From: Mactromeris polynyma
Taxonomy: Eukaryota; Mollusca; Bivalvia; Venerida; Mactridae
DNA length: 64,000 nt
NCBI GenBank assembly: GCA_032209605.1
Contig: JASFXZ010000039.1
Coordinates: 3,224,001-3,288,000, forward strand
Reading direction: 5' to 3'
Position numbers and translations under genes: made by a program
The notes under the pieces: generated by a model
Seen by the model: the letters and a program-made list of their open reading frames with translations, nothing else
The model's database searches: none
What the model was told of the DNA's origin: nothing
Shown here: positions 24,410-34,975 of the stretch, one piece after another
Layout: the number at the start of each line of letters is the position of its first letter
Position numbering within the stretch: position 1 is the first letter of the stretch

Positions 24410-25490
24410 TCTTAAAAACAGGTAGTGCCTTACCACAATTACTGCCTGTAACAGTTACTGTCTAACAGCAAGTACTACCTATTAATAGTGACTGTCTTAA
24501 ACAGCAGTTACTGCCCAACAAACAGGTACTGCCAATCACAGAGTACTGCATAACAACAGGTTCTGCTAAACAACAGGTTACAGTGGTTATTGACTAACAG
24601 CAAGTATTGCCTAACAATAGGTTACAATGATAACTGCCTAACAACAGTCACTGCTGAACAACAGGTACTACCTACCAACATTTAGTGCCTGACAACAGGT
24701 ATTGCCTATCAACAAGGTACTGCCTAACAACAGTTACAGTTACTACCTAACTACAGGTATTGCCTATCAACAAGGTACTGCCTATCAACAAGGTACTGCC
24801 TAACAACAGTTACAGTTACTACCTAACTACAGGTATTGCCTAACAACAGTTACTGCCTGACAACAGGTATTGCTCAACAACAGGTATTGCCTTACAACAG
24901 GTACTGCCTAACTACAGGTACTGCCTAACTACAGGTATTGCCTAACAACAGTTACTACCTAACTACAGGTATTGCCTAACAACAGTTACTGCCTGACAAC
25001 AGGTATTGCCCAACAACAGGTACTGCCTAACAACAGGTACTGCCTAATGACAGGTACTGGCTAGCAACAGTTTCCTGCCCAACAACAGGTATTGCCTAAC
25101 AATATGTACTGCCTACCAGCAGTCACTGCCTAACAACAGGTATTGTCTACCAGCAGTCACTGCCTAACAACTGGTACTGCCTAACAACTGGTACTGCCTA
25201 CCAGCAATCACTGCCTAACAACAGGTACTGTCTAGCAATAGTTTCCTGCCTAACAATATGTACTGCCTACCAGCAGTCACTGCCTAACAACAGTTTTTGC
25301 CTAACAACAGGTACTGTCTAGCAACAAGTACTGCTTAACAACAGTTACTGCCTAGCCAGTCTGCCAAACAACATGTACTGCCTACCAGCAGTCACTGCCT
25401 AACAACAGGTACTGTCTAGCAAAATGTACTTCCTAACAATAGGTACTGATTAGCAACAGCTCCTAGTTTGCCCTAACAATAGATCAAATG
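24410..25490 (+). repeat. degenerate 17-bp minisatellite, about 60 copies
   Basis: The core is actgcctaacaacaggt, with frequent substitutions (ctacca, ccagca, caatag) and occasional double-length indels. It is more diverged than the other arrays, so probably older or less homogenised. Confidence 0.85.
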
Positions 25491-26893
25491 TATCCTACTC
25501 AAAATGTGCTAAGGGTCACCTTAGGCTACTACTAATATGTCCTCATATAGGCCTTCAAATTCGGCGAAATTGTACACTGGCTATAATGATACAAGGCTAA
25601 ATTGTCCATTTCAAAAATTAATTATACAAGTTGACTAGGATTGTACCAGAAATTTACTTTAATGTGATTTTCCTTGCATAATGCCAAGGGCTATAACTCA
25701 AGAACAACTTCCAATGAGAAGTATGAAACTCCAGTATTTAGCTTGATTTCCAGTCACATTTATGTCTGACTAAGGAATATAAAAATTGAACTGTTTCTTT
25801 TTGATATGTGCTATCTTTATATTGACGTCAAAGATGACGTCAGATTATGTGATGTTAACTGTTCTGACATACTCTTGACAATGATAAGCAGTTTTAATTT
25901 CTTTTAACAGCTTTATATATTTGAACCAAAATAATAACAGGTGGTCCTTAGCAAGTTTTGAGTAGTATATATAGAATTTGGTGGTCACATTTTGACTACA
26001 TATTTTATTTTATTCCAATATAATTGTATAAATATATACATTATTGTTCCAAAGCCCTTTCTTTTTTTTATCTTCTTTATGATTTTTTGTGTGTGTTTCA
26101 ATTTTTTTAAATCTCTGTTGCTACAGTGATATACATATGTCTCAATACTGGACCTTCCCATATATTGACTGAATAAATGTATCCTGCTTTATAAATAGAT
26201 TGTTTTGTGTAGTCCATAAAAGCACAGCGGTTTCCATGGAAACAGGTATATGTGATGAAAATATAAAAAATAGATTTTACAACATAATAATTATGCATAC
26301 ATATATCTTTGATTACAACCAGTTTTAAAGCACAGGTTATATGATTTATGTCTAGCTACTATAGTTGTACATGTGGACCAGTGAAAGCTAGGGTAGTGTC
26401 TTCACGGAGGCATGTCCGTGTTCTAGATTTAGAAATCCTTTGATGAACGTTATCAGGTGGGTGCATATGCATTGGTAATTTACATATTTAGGATATTTCT
26501 TAATACTAGTATATAACGTCAAGGTTTAAGTATATTAGCTCTGTAGGTTCTACGTATTGTTCTGATTTCTTTGAGGGGCTCTTTTCTATTTGGTGTATTT
26601 TATGCGTGGGTTAAAATAGGTAAAGCTGTTTTCTATTAATCCTCTTTACCGTGGGCGATGAACAAGTTCGCACAATCCTACGGTGTTTGAATTGTGGTCT
26701 TTCATTGAAGTAAGTTATTTTAATAGCTATTGTTGTTGGCTGTCGGATATCTAGCACAGTGGGAGCTATGGGTCATTTTATCCTATTTAGGTGAAACAAA
26801 GCTGTAGCAGCTATAAAAGTTATAGTATGAATTCTCCAAGAAACATTACTTACCTGATGCCTTGTTATTTTAATACATCTATGTGCAGCTTTT
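25491..26893. other. gene-free region
   Basis: AT-rich sequence without a supportable gene. The phrase gggctataactcaagaac near 25688 looks like a remnant of a dispersed repeat. Confidence 0.4.
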
Positions 26894-27768
26894 AGCTCAC
26901 CTGAGTATACAAAGTGCTTTAGGTGAGCTATTTTGATCACCCTGTGTCCGTCTTTTATTGTGGGTCATCAACAACTTTCTTAAACTTCTTCCCCTTCTAA
27001 ACAATTTGGCCAACTTTGAGTTTGACTGACCAAAGTTCACAGAAATAATCCATGCTGAATGCTTGTTGCCATGGGAACAGAGAAAAAAATTAAAATATAG
27101 TCAAAAACTACTGGTCCTATTTTGATATAGTTTCACACAAAATGTCCCTTGTGCAACCATCTACCAAAATTGTTCAAATTATTTGGATTTGTTGAAAAAT
27201 ATGGGCACCAGGGGAGGGGGGGGGGTCACTATTCCCCTATGTTTAACGTGGGAACATCAAAAGACTTCCTGTCAAACACTGGCCCAATTTTGATATAATT
27301 TCTCTTGAATGTTCCTTGGGTGACCATTTACCAAGATTGTTAAAATTATTTGGGTTTGTTAAAAACATGGTTGCTGGGGATGGGGGTTGGGGCTGTTGCC
27401 ACTTTTTCTATATATATAAAGTGGAAACATATCAAATCTTCTTGTCAAAAACTGCTAGCCAAATTTTGATACAATTTCATGCAAATGTTCATTGGGTGAC
27501 CCTCTACCAAAAAATCATTACAAAAACATGGTTAACTGGGGAGGGGGGAGGGGGGAGGGGGGAGGGGGGAGGGGGGAGGGGAGCCACTTTTCCTATATAT
27601 ATATGGGGGGAGGAGTCTTTCCCAATATGTATAAATTTAAAATTTTAGTGTTTACTCTTAATGTGCTGGAACTAAAAATAATTGATATGAGATTCTTCAC
27701 TTCAACATCCTGATTTTTCAGGCTTTCGATGCGAGCGAGCGATTCATTGCCATTATGATCCTCTTGTT
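26894..27768 (+). mobile_element. old dispersed repeat of the 'agctcacctgag...cctcttgtt' type
   Basis: It begins agctcacctgagtatac, then ggtgagctattttgatcac and cctgtgtccgtc. It ends gcgagcgagcgattcattg...cctcttgtt. I recall such ends from intronic repeats of bivalves, which is inference. The interior holds three copies of a module (about 190 bp apart) containing ttgatataattt or similar, tgggtgacc, taccaa and aaacatgg, each followed by a G-rich tract. The small + strand frames 27316-27713 are not genes. Confidence 0.55.
27537..27582 (+). repeat. G-rich (GGGGGGA)n tract
   Basis: About six runs of four to six G separated by single A, a strong G-quadruplex candidate on the + strand. It lies inside the 26894-27768 repeat. 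Confidence 0.85.
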
Positions 27769-28409
27769 AAACTGTGTTTAAATAATTTATTGGTCAATCT
27801 GTTATAAAGCTACAATATACTTGCTTTGTGTAATGCAACATTTAAGAAAGCTTTACTAAATATTTGTTTACCAAAGGCATTGCAGCCTTCATGAAAATAA
27901 TTTGTTTTCCATTTATGCTTATTTGATTAGTTTCCTAACCTAATTGAAATTCTAAACAAACATTCTTTCCATTTCTGGTACTTATTAAATCTCATTCTTG
28001 ATGGCATCAAGGCCACATTTATACTGTCTTCGTTTGCTGTCTTCTGACCCTACTTTAAGTGAAGTTGTGTCATTAAGTCATTAATTTTTGTTGAAAATAA
28101 GGGGTGAGACGATTCATTGATCCATCGATGCATCACGATACAATCACGCCCGATACATGTATCGATAAGTTTTGAAAAAAATCGACATGGACAAGAACTG
28201 TAACTGGCACTCGACAGTAGTAGTGAGGCTAAAACATCACCGAATAGGTGCCGAAAACATGGCCAAATTGGTTCCGGAAAAAGCCTAAACTGTTTTTAGT
28301 CTGTACTAACAGTTGAGGCAGAGTTGCAGTTAATGTCAGTTAATCAAAATGGCAGAAGGTAACGATAGTGACATCGGGAAATTTGTCAAACTGACAACAC
28401 GCCTTTGGT

Positions 28410-28600
28410 AAAATCTTAAGTTAGGGCGCATTTTGGGCTTCCAGAATACAAGGTTAATGGTCGGCAAATTACAAACACATCTAAAATTGTTTGTAAATTA
28501 TGCGACACTAAACTAACCCATTCTGGAAACACGACAAACTTGGAAGTCGCACTTAAATCGTCACCATCCGTGTGTTTTGGAAGGCGGTACTAGCCTGTAC
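28410..28600 (+). pseudogene. broken BED-type zinc finger of a hAT transposase
   Basis: The + strand frame reads RAHFGLPEY..., then CKLCDTKLTHSGNTTNLE, matching the BED pattern (aromatic-HFG, CxxC, GNTTNL). The zinc-binding His pair is recovered only after a one-base shift (SHLNRHHP at about 28545-28570). A stop codon lies just upstream of the finger. A frameshift plus a stop make this a relic. Confidence 0.7.
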
Positions 28601-28612
28601 CTAAAGTTATGA

Positions 28613-28828
28613 ATGTCAGTGGAAGTCAAGCCTACCTCAAGTAGTGGCCAGCTGAGATCGGTTTTTGTTGGGAAGAAATATCCAATCATGAATTCTCCAC
28701 ATGCTAAATTAATTACCCAGCAAATAGGCACATGCATTGCAACTGACATGAGACCCTTTTCAATTGTTGATGACATACACTTTCAAACATTTATCAATAC
28801 CCTTGACCCAAAATACAGTGTGAAATAA
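28613..28828 (+). pseudogene. fragment of hAT transposase downstream of the BED finger
   Basis: 71 residues are open. HAKLITQQIGTCIATDMRPF followed by SIVDDIHFQTFINTLDPKYSV resembles the conserved ZBED/hAT segment in which the pattern I..D..PFS.VED..F..L...L.P.Y lies before the catalytic domain. It stops at TAA, and none of the downstream DDE-type catalytic domain is present. Confidence 0.7.
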
Positions 28829-28960
28829 AGATATTAGTTGACACAAAACAGACATTGAGTTCTGTCATATTTTGCCGTATTTGAGTTTGTTCTCATCATT
28901 ATTTGTTCTTTTCTAGTCATTGTTGATGACTAAATTGTCTCAACTAATATCTTTATTTCA
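28821..28960. repeat. 25-bp inverted repeat with a 90-bp loop
   Basis: The arms at 28821-28845 and 28936-28960 (core caactaatatctttatttca on the right) match at 24 of 25 positions. The left arm overlaps the stop codon of the transposase fragment. Confidence 0.85.
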
Positions 28961-29135
28961 TGTGTTATTGCCATTAAATGTTAACCCACTCGTATCATGA
29001 GTGATGTATCGTAATACAGATCGTATCATGAGTGATGTATCATGGTATGTATCGTTTCGTGAGTGATGTATTGTGATACATATCATATCATGAGTGATGT
29101 ATTGTGATACATATTGTATCATGAGTGATGTATGA

Positions 29136-30800
29136 CTATGAGACCTGCCATATGTCGTCATCTTGCCCTGTATCACTATGAGACCTGCCATATGTCGTCA
29201 TCTTGCCCTGTATCACTATGAGACCTGCCATATGTCGTCATCTTGCCCTGTATCACTATGAGACCTCCCATATGTCGTCCTCTTGCCCTGTATCACTATG
29301 AGACCTGCCATATGTCGTCATCTTGCCCTGTATCACTATGAGACCTGCCATATGTTGTCATCTTGCCCTGTATCACTATGAGACCTGCCATATGTCGTCA
29401 TCTTGCCCTGTATCACTATGAGACCTGCCATATGTTGTCATCTTGCCCTGTATCACTATGAGACCTGCCATATGTTGTCATCTTGCCCTGTATCACTATG
29501 AGACCTGCCATATGTTGGCATCTTGCCCTGTATCACTATGAGACCTGCCATATGTCGTCATCTTGCCCTGTATCACTATGAGACCTGCCATATGTCGTCA
29601 TCTTGCCCTGTATCACTACGAGACCTGCCATATGTCTTCATCTTGCCCTGTATCACTATGAGACCTACAGTATGTCGTCATCTTGCCCTGTATCACTATG
29701 AGACCTGCCATATGTCGTCATCTTGCCCTGTATCACTATGAGACCTACAGTATGTCGTCATCTTGCCCTGTATCACTATGAGACCTACAGTATGTCGTCA
29801 TCTTGCCCTGTATCACTATGAGACCTACAGTATGTCGTCATCTTGCCCTGTATCACTATGAGACCTACAGTATGTCGTCATCTTGCCCTGTATCACCATG
29901 AGACCTACAGTTTGTTGTCATCTTGCCCTGTATCACTATGAGACCTACCATATGTCGTCATCTTGCCCTGTATCACTATGAGACCTACAGTATGTCGTCA
30001 TCTTGCCCTGTATCACTATGAGACCTACAGTATGTAGTCAACTTGCCCTGTATCACTATGAGACCTACAGTTTGTTGTCATCTTGCCCTGTATCACTATG
30101 AGACCTACCATATGTCGTCATCTTGCCCTGTATCACCATGAGACCTACAGTATGTCATCATCTTGCCCTGTATCACTATGAGACCTACAGTATGTCGTCA
30201 TCTTGCCCTGTATCACTATGAGACCTGCCATATGTCGTCATCTTGCCCTGTATCACTATGAGACCTACAGTATGTCGTCATCTTGCCCTGTATCACTATG
30301 AGACCTACAGTATGTCGTCATCTTGCCCTGTATCACTATGAGACCTACAGTATGTCGTCATCTTGCCCTGTATCACTATGAGACATACAGTATGTCGTCA
30401 TCTTGCCCTGTATCACTATGAGACCTACAGTATGTCGTCATCTTGCCCTGTATCACTATGAGACCTACAGTATGTAGTCAACTTGCCCGGTATCACTATG
30501 AGACCTGCCATATGTCGTCATCTTGCCCTGTATCACTATGAGACCTACAGTATGTAGTCAACTTGCCCGGTATCACTATGAGACCTGCCATATGTCGTCA
30601 TCTTGCCCTGTATCACTATGAGACCTGCCATATGTCGTCATCTTGCCCTGTATCACTATGAGACCTGCCATATGTCATCATCTTGCCCTGTATCACTATG
30701 AGACCTGCCATATGTCGTCATCTTGCCCTGTATCACTATGAGACTTGCCATATGTTGGCATCTTGCTGTGTATAACTATGAGTCCTACAGTATGTCGTCA
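29136..30800 (+). repeat. 40-bp minisatellite, about 41 copies
   Basis: The unit contains catcttgccctgtatcacta and tgagacctgccatatgtcgt. Two variant classes, cctgccatatg and cctacagtatg, occur in blocks: the first dominates at both ends and the second in the middle. The length is almost perfectly fixed at 40 bp over 1.6 kb. Confidence 0.97.
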
Positions 30801-30921
30801 TACTGAAAGCAAATGTATTTCATTTAAATTGTCTAGCGTTCATTGAATTGAATTACACACTACATTTGAAATGATATATACAGGTGTTAACAATGTCAGG
30901 TTGTATATTAGAGTGTCAATA

Positions 30922-31052
30922 GAACTGGTATTCTTATTGAGGTGGTCTTAATATTGAGGTTGAATAAAGAACAGTGAAAATGGACTTATTATTGCGTTCT
31001 TAATTTTGAGGTGATCTTATTATTGAGATGGTCTTTAAGTGAGGTTTTACTG
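30922..31052. mobile_element. TA-type MITE (family B), right part
   Basis: Contains ggtcttaatattgaggttgaa and ends ggtctttaagtgaggttttactg, the inverse of the CAGTAAAACCTC terminus seen at 47481. It shares its interior with 52821-52985. The left terminus is missing. Confidence 0.6.
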
Positions 31053-32195
31053 TTCATTCATTGGACCATGTGTTGGATAATTTTGCATATTATTATTATT
31101 TAGGTCACAGTCATGGCCTATTATTAGGACAATTTTAACTGTTCAACTAATGTAGGTGGATTATCTCATCCATGAAAAATGGATGACTGTATATTGTGGA
31201 TCTAGTTTGTATGAGTTTTTATATTTAAATAAATGACTTATCCTTAGTCAAGTGGAAATAAGTCTCAGAAATTCAAGTTTTGAAAGTTGTACAAATATTT
31301 GTATACATTTTTACCATTTTTGCATTAATTTTATGTTTAACAAGCAATATGTAGTACATTGTACATAGCTGGGAATGAATAGTAAATCTTTAAATTTTGT
31401 AATGGTATTTTAAATTTGTGTCTTTTAAGTGTTTCATACCTGCCCTACTGGTTTATATGTCAGTATACGACCTGGTGATGTATATCATTTGAAATGCTCA
31501 TTTTTTTTTATTTTTTTTTTCAACCATGATACTTAATTTAAAGTGCAAGATATACATGCTGTTAAACTGTTTGAGTCTCCAGTCTGTGGGTTGTGTGATT
31601 GTCTTAATTCTCTTGTTGCGTAGGGGTGCAGTCCCATGTTGTTCAATAGTTTTTTCAGTTTCATGATGTTGATGTGGTGTTTGGTTTCATTGTCGATATC
31701 AGTAAGGTCTTGTTTTATATCCCCTCCCTGTGTGTCCCCTTTTTGTGTGTACTTCAATCGCAAGAAATTATAATAATTACTAACCACTTGCCACTCGGCT
31801 CGCCACTAACCATTCACCACTCGGCTCGCCACTAACCACTCAACTGTCAGAATTGACTGTACTGAGTTTGATGTTAAGGATTTCTGGGTCTCTGCTGTGA
31901 TTAATAATGTTTACTGAGAGCAAAGTATTCTTTGTGTCTATTTTCTTTCAGATTATTTGAGTGTGAATCAAAGATTTTAGGGAAAGAATTTATTTTAAGC
32001 ATGTAACACTCAGCACTAATTAGTTGCTGTCAATCTAAAAGTCACACTTAATGAAATCTCTAAGAAAATGTTTCAAAAAAAATATTTAGCATGCAGTAAG
32101 CATTGTAATCTATTTCACTTCCTCAAGTCTCCCAACTAAGACTCCGAAAAGTAAATAATTTTTGTTGACATCAAAGTGCAGAGTGATGAGAAACC
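31053..32195. other. gene-free region
   Basis: No supportable gene. A two-copy direct repeat (ccactcggctcgccactaacca) lies at about 31785-31845, and long T runs near 31502. The - strand frame 31533-31787 has no recognisable content. Confidence 0.4.
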
Positions 32196-34240
32196 ATCAT
32201 ACTGTATTCTGGGCCCTGGTTCAGTGGTGAGTAACCATTGTATTCTGGGCCCTGGTCCAGTGGTGAGTAACCATTGTATTCTGGGCCCTGGTCTAGTGGT
32301 GAGTAACCATTGTATTCTGGGCCCTGGTCCAGTGGTGAGTAACCATTGTATTCTGGGCCCTGGTCTAGTGTTGAGTAACCATTGTATTCTGGGCCCTGGT
32401 CCAGTGGTGAGTAACCATTGTATTCTGGGCCCTGGTCCAGTGGTGAGTAACCATTGTATTCTGGGCCCTGGTCCAGTATTAAGTAACCATTGTATTCTGG
32501 GCCCTGGTCCAGTATTGAATAACCATTGTGTATTCTGGGCCCTGGTCTAGTTGTATGTGACCATTATATTCTGGGCCCTGGTCAAGTATTAAGTAACCAT
32601 TGTATTCTGGGCCCTGGTCCAGTATTGAATAACCATTGTGTATTCTGGGCCCTGGTCTAGTTGTATGTAACCATTATATTCTGGGCCATGGTCAAGTATT
32701 AAGTAACCATTGTATTCTGGGTCCTGGTCCAGTATTGAATAACCATTGTGTATTCTGGGCACTGGTCTAGTTGTATGTAACCATTATATTCTGGGCCCTG
32801 GTCCAGTTGTATGTAACCATTATATTCTGGGCCCTGGTTCAGTGATGAATAACCATTGTATTCTGGGCCTGTGTCCAGTTGTATGTAACCATTGTATTCT
32901 GGTCCCTGGTCCAGTTGTATGTAACCATTATAGTCTGGGCCCTGGTTCAGTGATGAGTAACCATTGTATTCTGGGCCTGTGTCCAGTTGTATGTAACCAT
33001 TATATTCTGGGCCCTGGTTCAGTGATGAGTAACCATTGTATTCTGGGCCTGTGTCCAGTTGTATGAAACCATTGTATTCTGGGCCCTGGTCCAGTTGTAT
33101 GTAACCATTATATTATGGGCCCTGGTTCAGTGGTGAGTAACCATTGTATTCTGGGCCTTTGTCCAGTTGTATGTAACCATTGTATTCTTGGCCTGTGTCC
33201 AGTTGTATGTAACCATTGTATTCTGGGCCCTGGTCCAGTTGTATGTAACCATTATATTCTGGGCCCTGGTTCATTGATGAGTAACCATTGTATTCTGGGC
33301 CTGTGTCCAGTTGTATGTAACCATTGTAGTCTGGGCCTGTGTCCAGTTGTATGTAACCATTGTAGTCTGGGCCTGTGTCCAGTTGTATGTAACCATTGTA
33401 GTCTGGGCCTGTGTCCAGTTGTATGTAACCATTGTATTCTGGTCCCTGGTCCAGTTGTATGTAACCATTATAGTCTGGGCCCTGGTTCAGTGATGAGTAA
33501 CCATTATATTCTGGGCCCTGGTTCAGTGATGAGTAACCATTGTATTCTGGGCCTGTGTCCAGTTGTATGAAACCATTGTATTCTGGGCCCTGGTCCAGTT
33601 GTATCTAACCATTATATTCTGGGCCCTGGTTCAGTGGTGAGTAACCATTGTATTCTGGGCCTTTGTCCAGTTGTATGTAACCATTGTATTCTGGGCCTGT
33701 GTCCAGTTGTATGTTACCATTGTATTCTGGGCCCTGGTCCAGTTGTATGTAACCATTATATTCTGGGCCCTGGTTCAGTGATGAGTAACCATTGTAGTCT
33801 GGGCCTGTGTCCAGTTGTATGTAACCATTGTATTCTGGGCCCTGGTCCAGTTGTATGTAACCATTGTATTCTGGGCCTGTGTCCAGTTGTATGTAACCAT
33901 TGTATTCTGGGCCCTGGTCCAGTTGTATGTAACCATTATATTCTGGGCCCTGGTTCAGTGATGAGTAACCATTGTAGTCTGGGCCTGTGTCCAGTTGTGA
34001 GTAACCATTGTATTCTGGGCCCTGGTCCAGTTGTATGTAACCATTTTATTCTGGGCACTGGTTCAGTGGTGAGTAACCATTGTATTATGGGCCCTGGTCC
34101 AGTGGTGAGTAACCATTGTATTCTGGGCCCTAGTCCAGTTGTATGTAACCATTGTATTCTGGGCCCTAGTCCAGTTGTATGTAACCATTAGATTATGTGC
34201 CCTAGTCCAGTTGTATGTAGCCATTAGATTATGTGCCTTG
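32196..34240 (+). repeat. 36-bp minisatellite, about 57 copies
   Basis: The unit contains ccattgtattctgggccctg and gtccagttgtatgtaa. Variants ggcctgtgtcc, tcagtgatgag and tccagtattaag form recurring multi-unit blocks, for example a motif of roughly four units repeated at about 33610-33970. The period is a multiple of three, so + strand frames repeat CILGPGPVVCNH for up to 185 codons. These are not genes, since they lack starts, splice context and any non-repeat flank. Confidence 0.96.
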
Positions 34241-34975
34241 TCCAGTGTGGGATTTATGTGTTCTATAGAATGGGAAATGTTGTATTGGTAGTGACTTAAA
34301 TGGTGCTGTAACCTTATGTCAATTGTAATTAACTGTAAGCATAGTGTAAGAAATGATAGAAGTAGACAACATAGAACTGGCAATCTTCTTCGGACACGGT
34401 CACCTTTCTTATTGAGTGTGTCTGTGATAATTGTATGTTCATAATCAATGCATATTGTTAGTCTCTCATTGCGTTTAGTCGATTGTAACTTACATATTGG
34501 TACAGCTATTCATAAGTGCCTTGTAAATATTGTTTGACTACAAGTAATGGTAAACTTATCTGATTTTTGTTAACAGATTATAATATCTTTCGGTACAGTA
34601 TTTAACTTAACATATCTGTCTGGTTAGTTCAGCCTGGGTGGTTTGTTGGTTTACTGGTTATATGGAAATCTGAATAACCTGGGGTCACTCCTGGGTTATG
34701 AAGTAACTGGCAAATTGTGAAATACTCTTCAAGATACTTTCCCACCCATACATGCTACAGCAAGTCTTTCTTTTGAGACTTAAAACAGAGATCCATATGT
34801 TGTCAGTGCATGTCAAATAATCATGGAGGCTACTGGAATTGGAACAACCTCAATATCTTGCACTATTCCCCAAATAAATAATAATTTACTTTTATAACAT
34901 TCGTTTGGGGTATCACCCATATAGATATTCTGTGGTCATGATAAGTAAATCTATAAAAGCTATTTAGTTTAGTCT

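Larger units (their letters stand above)
28099..29135 (+). mobile_element. decayed hAT (BED-finger/ZBED-type) transposon, right end lost
   Basis: The left end ggggtgagacgattcattg is followed by subterminal gcatcacgatacaatcac. Inverted counterparts (gtgatgtattgtgatacat) recur four times at 28998-29120 on the right. The true right terminus is missing where the 40-bp array begins. The interior keeps a broken BED finger and a piece of transposase, listed separately. Confidence 0.6.

Noticed and set aside
32176..34191. + strand frames repeating 'CILGPGPVVCNH' that look like a repeat protein
   Set aside because: The 36-bp period keeps the frame open by chance. Frames begin and end inside the array and are interrupted by indels.
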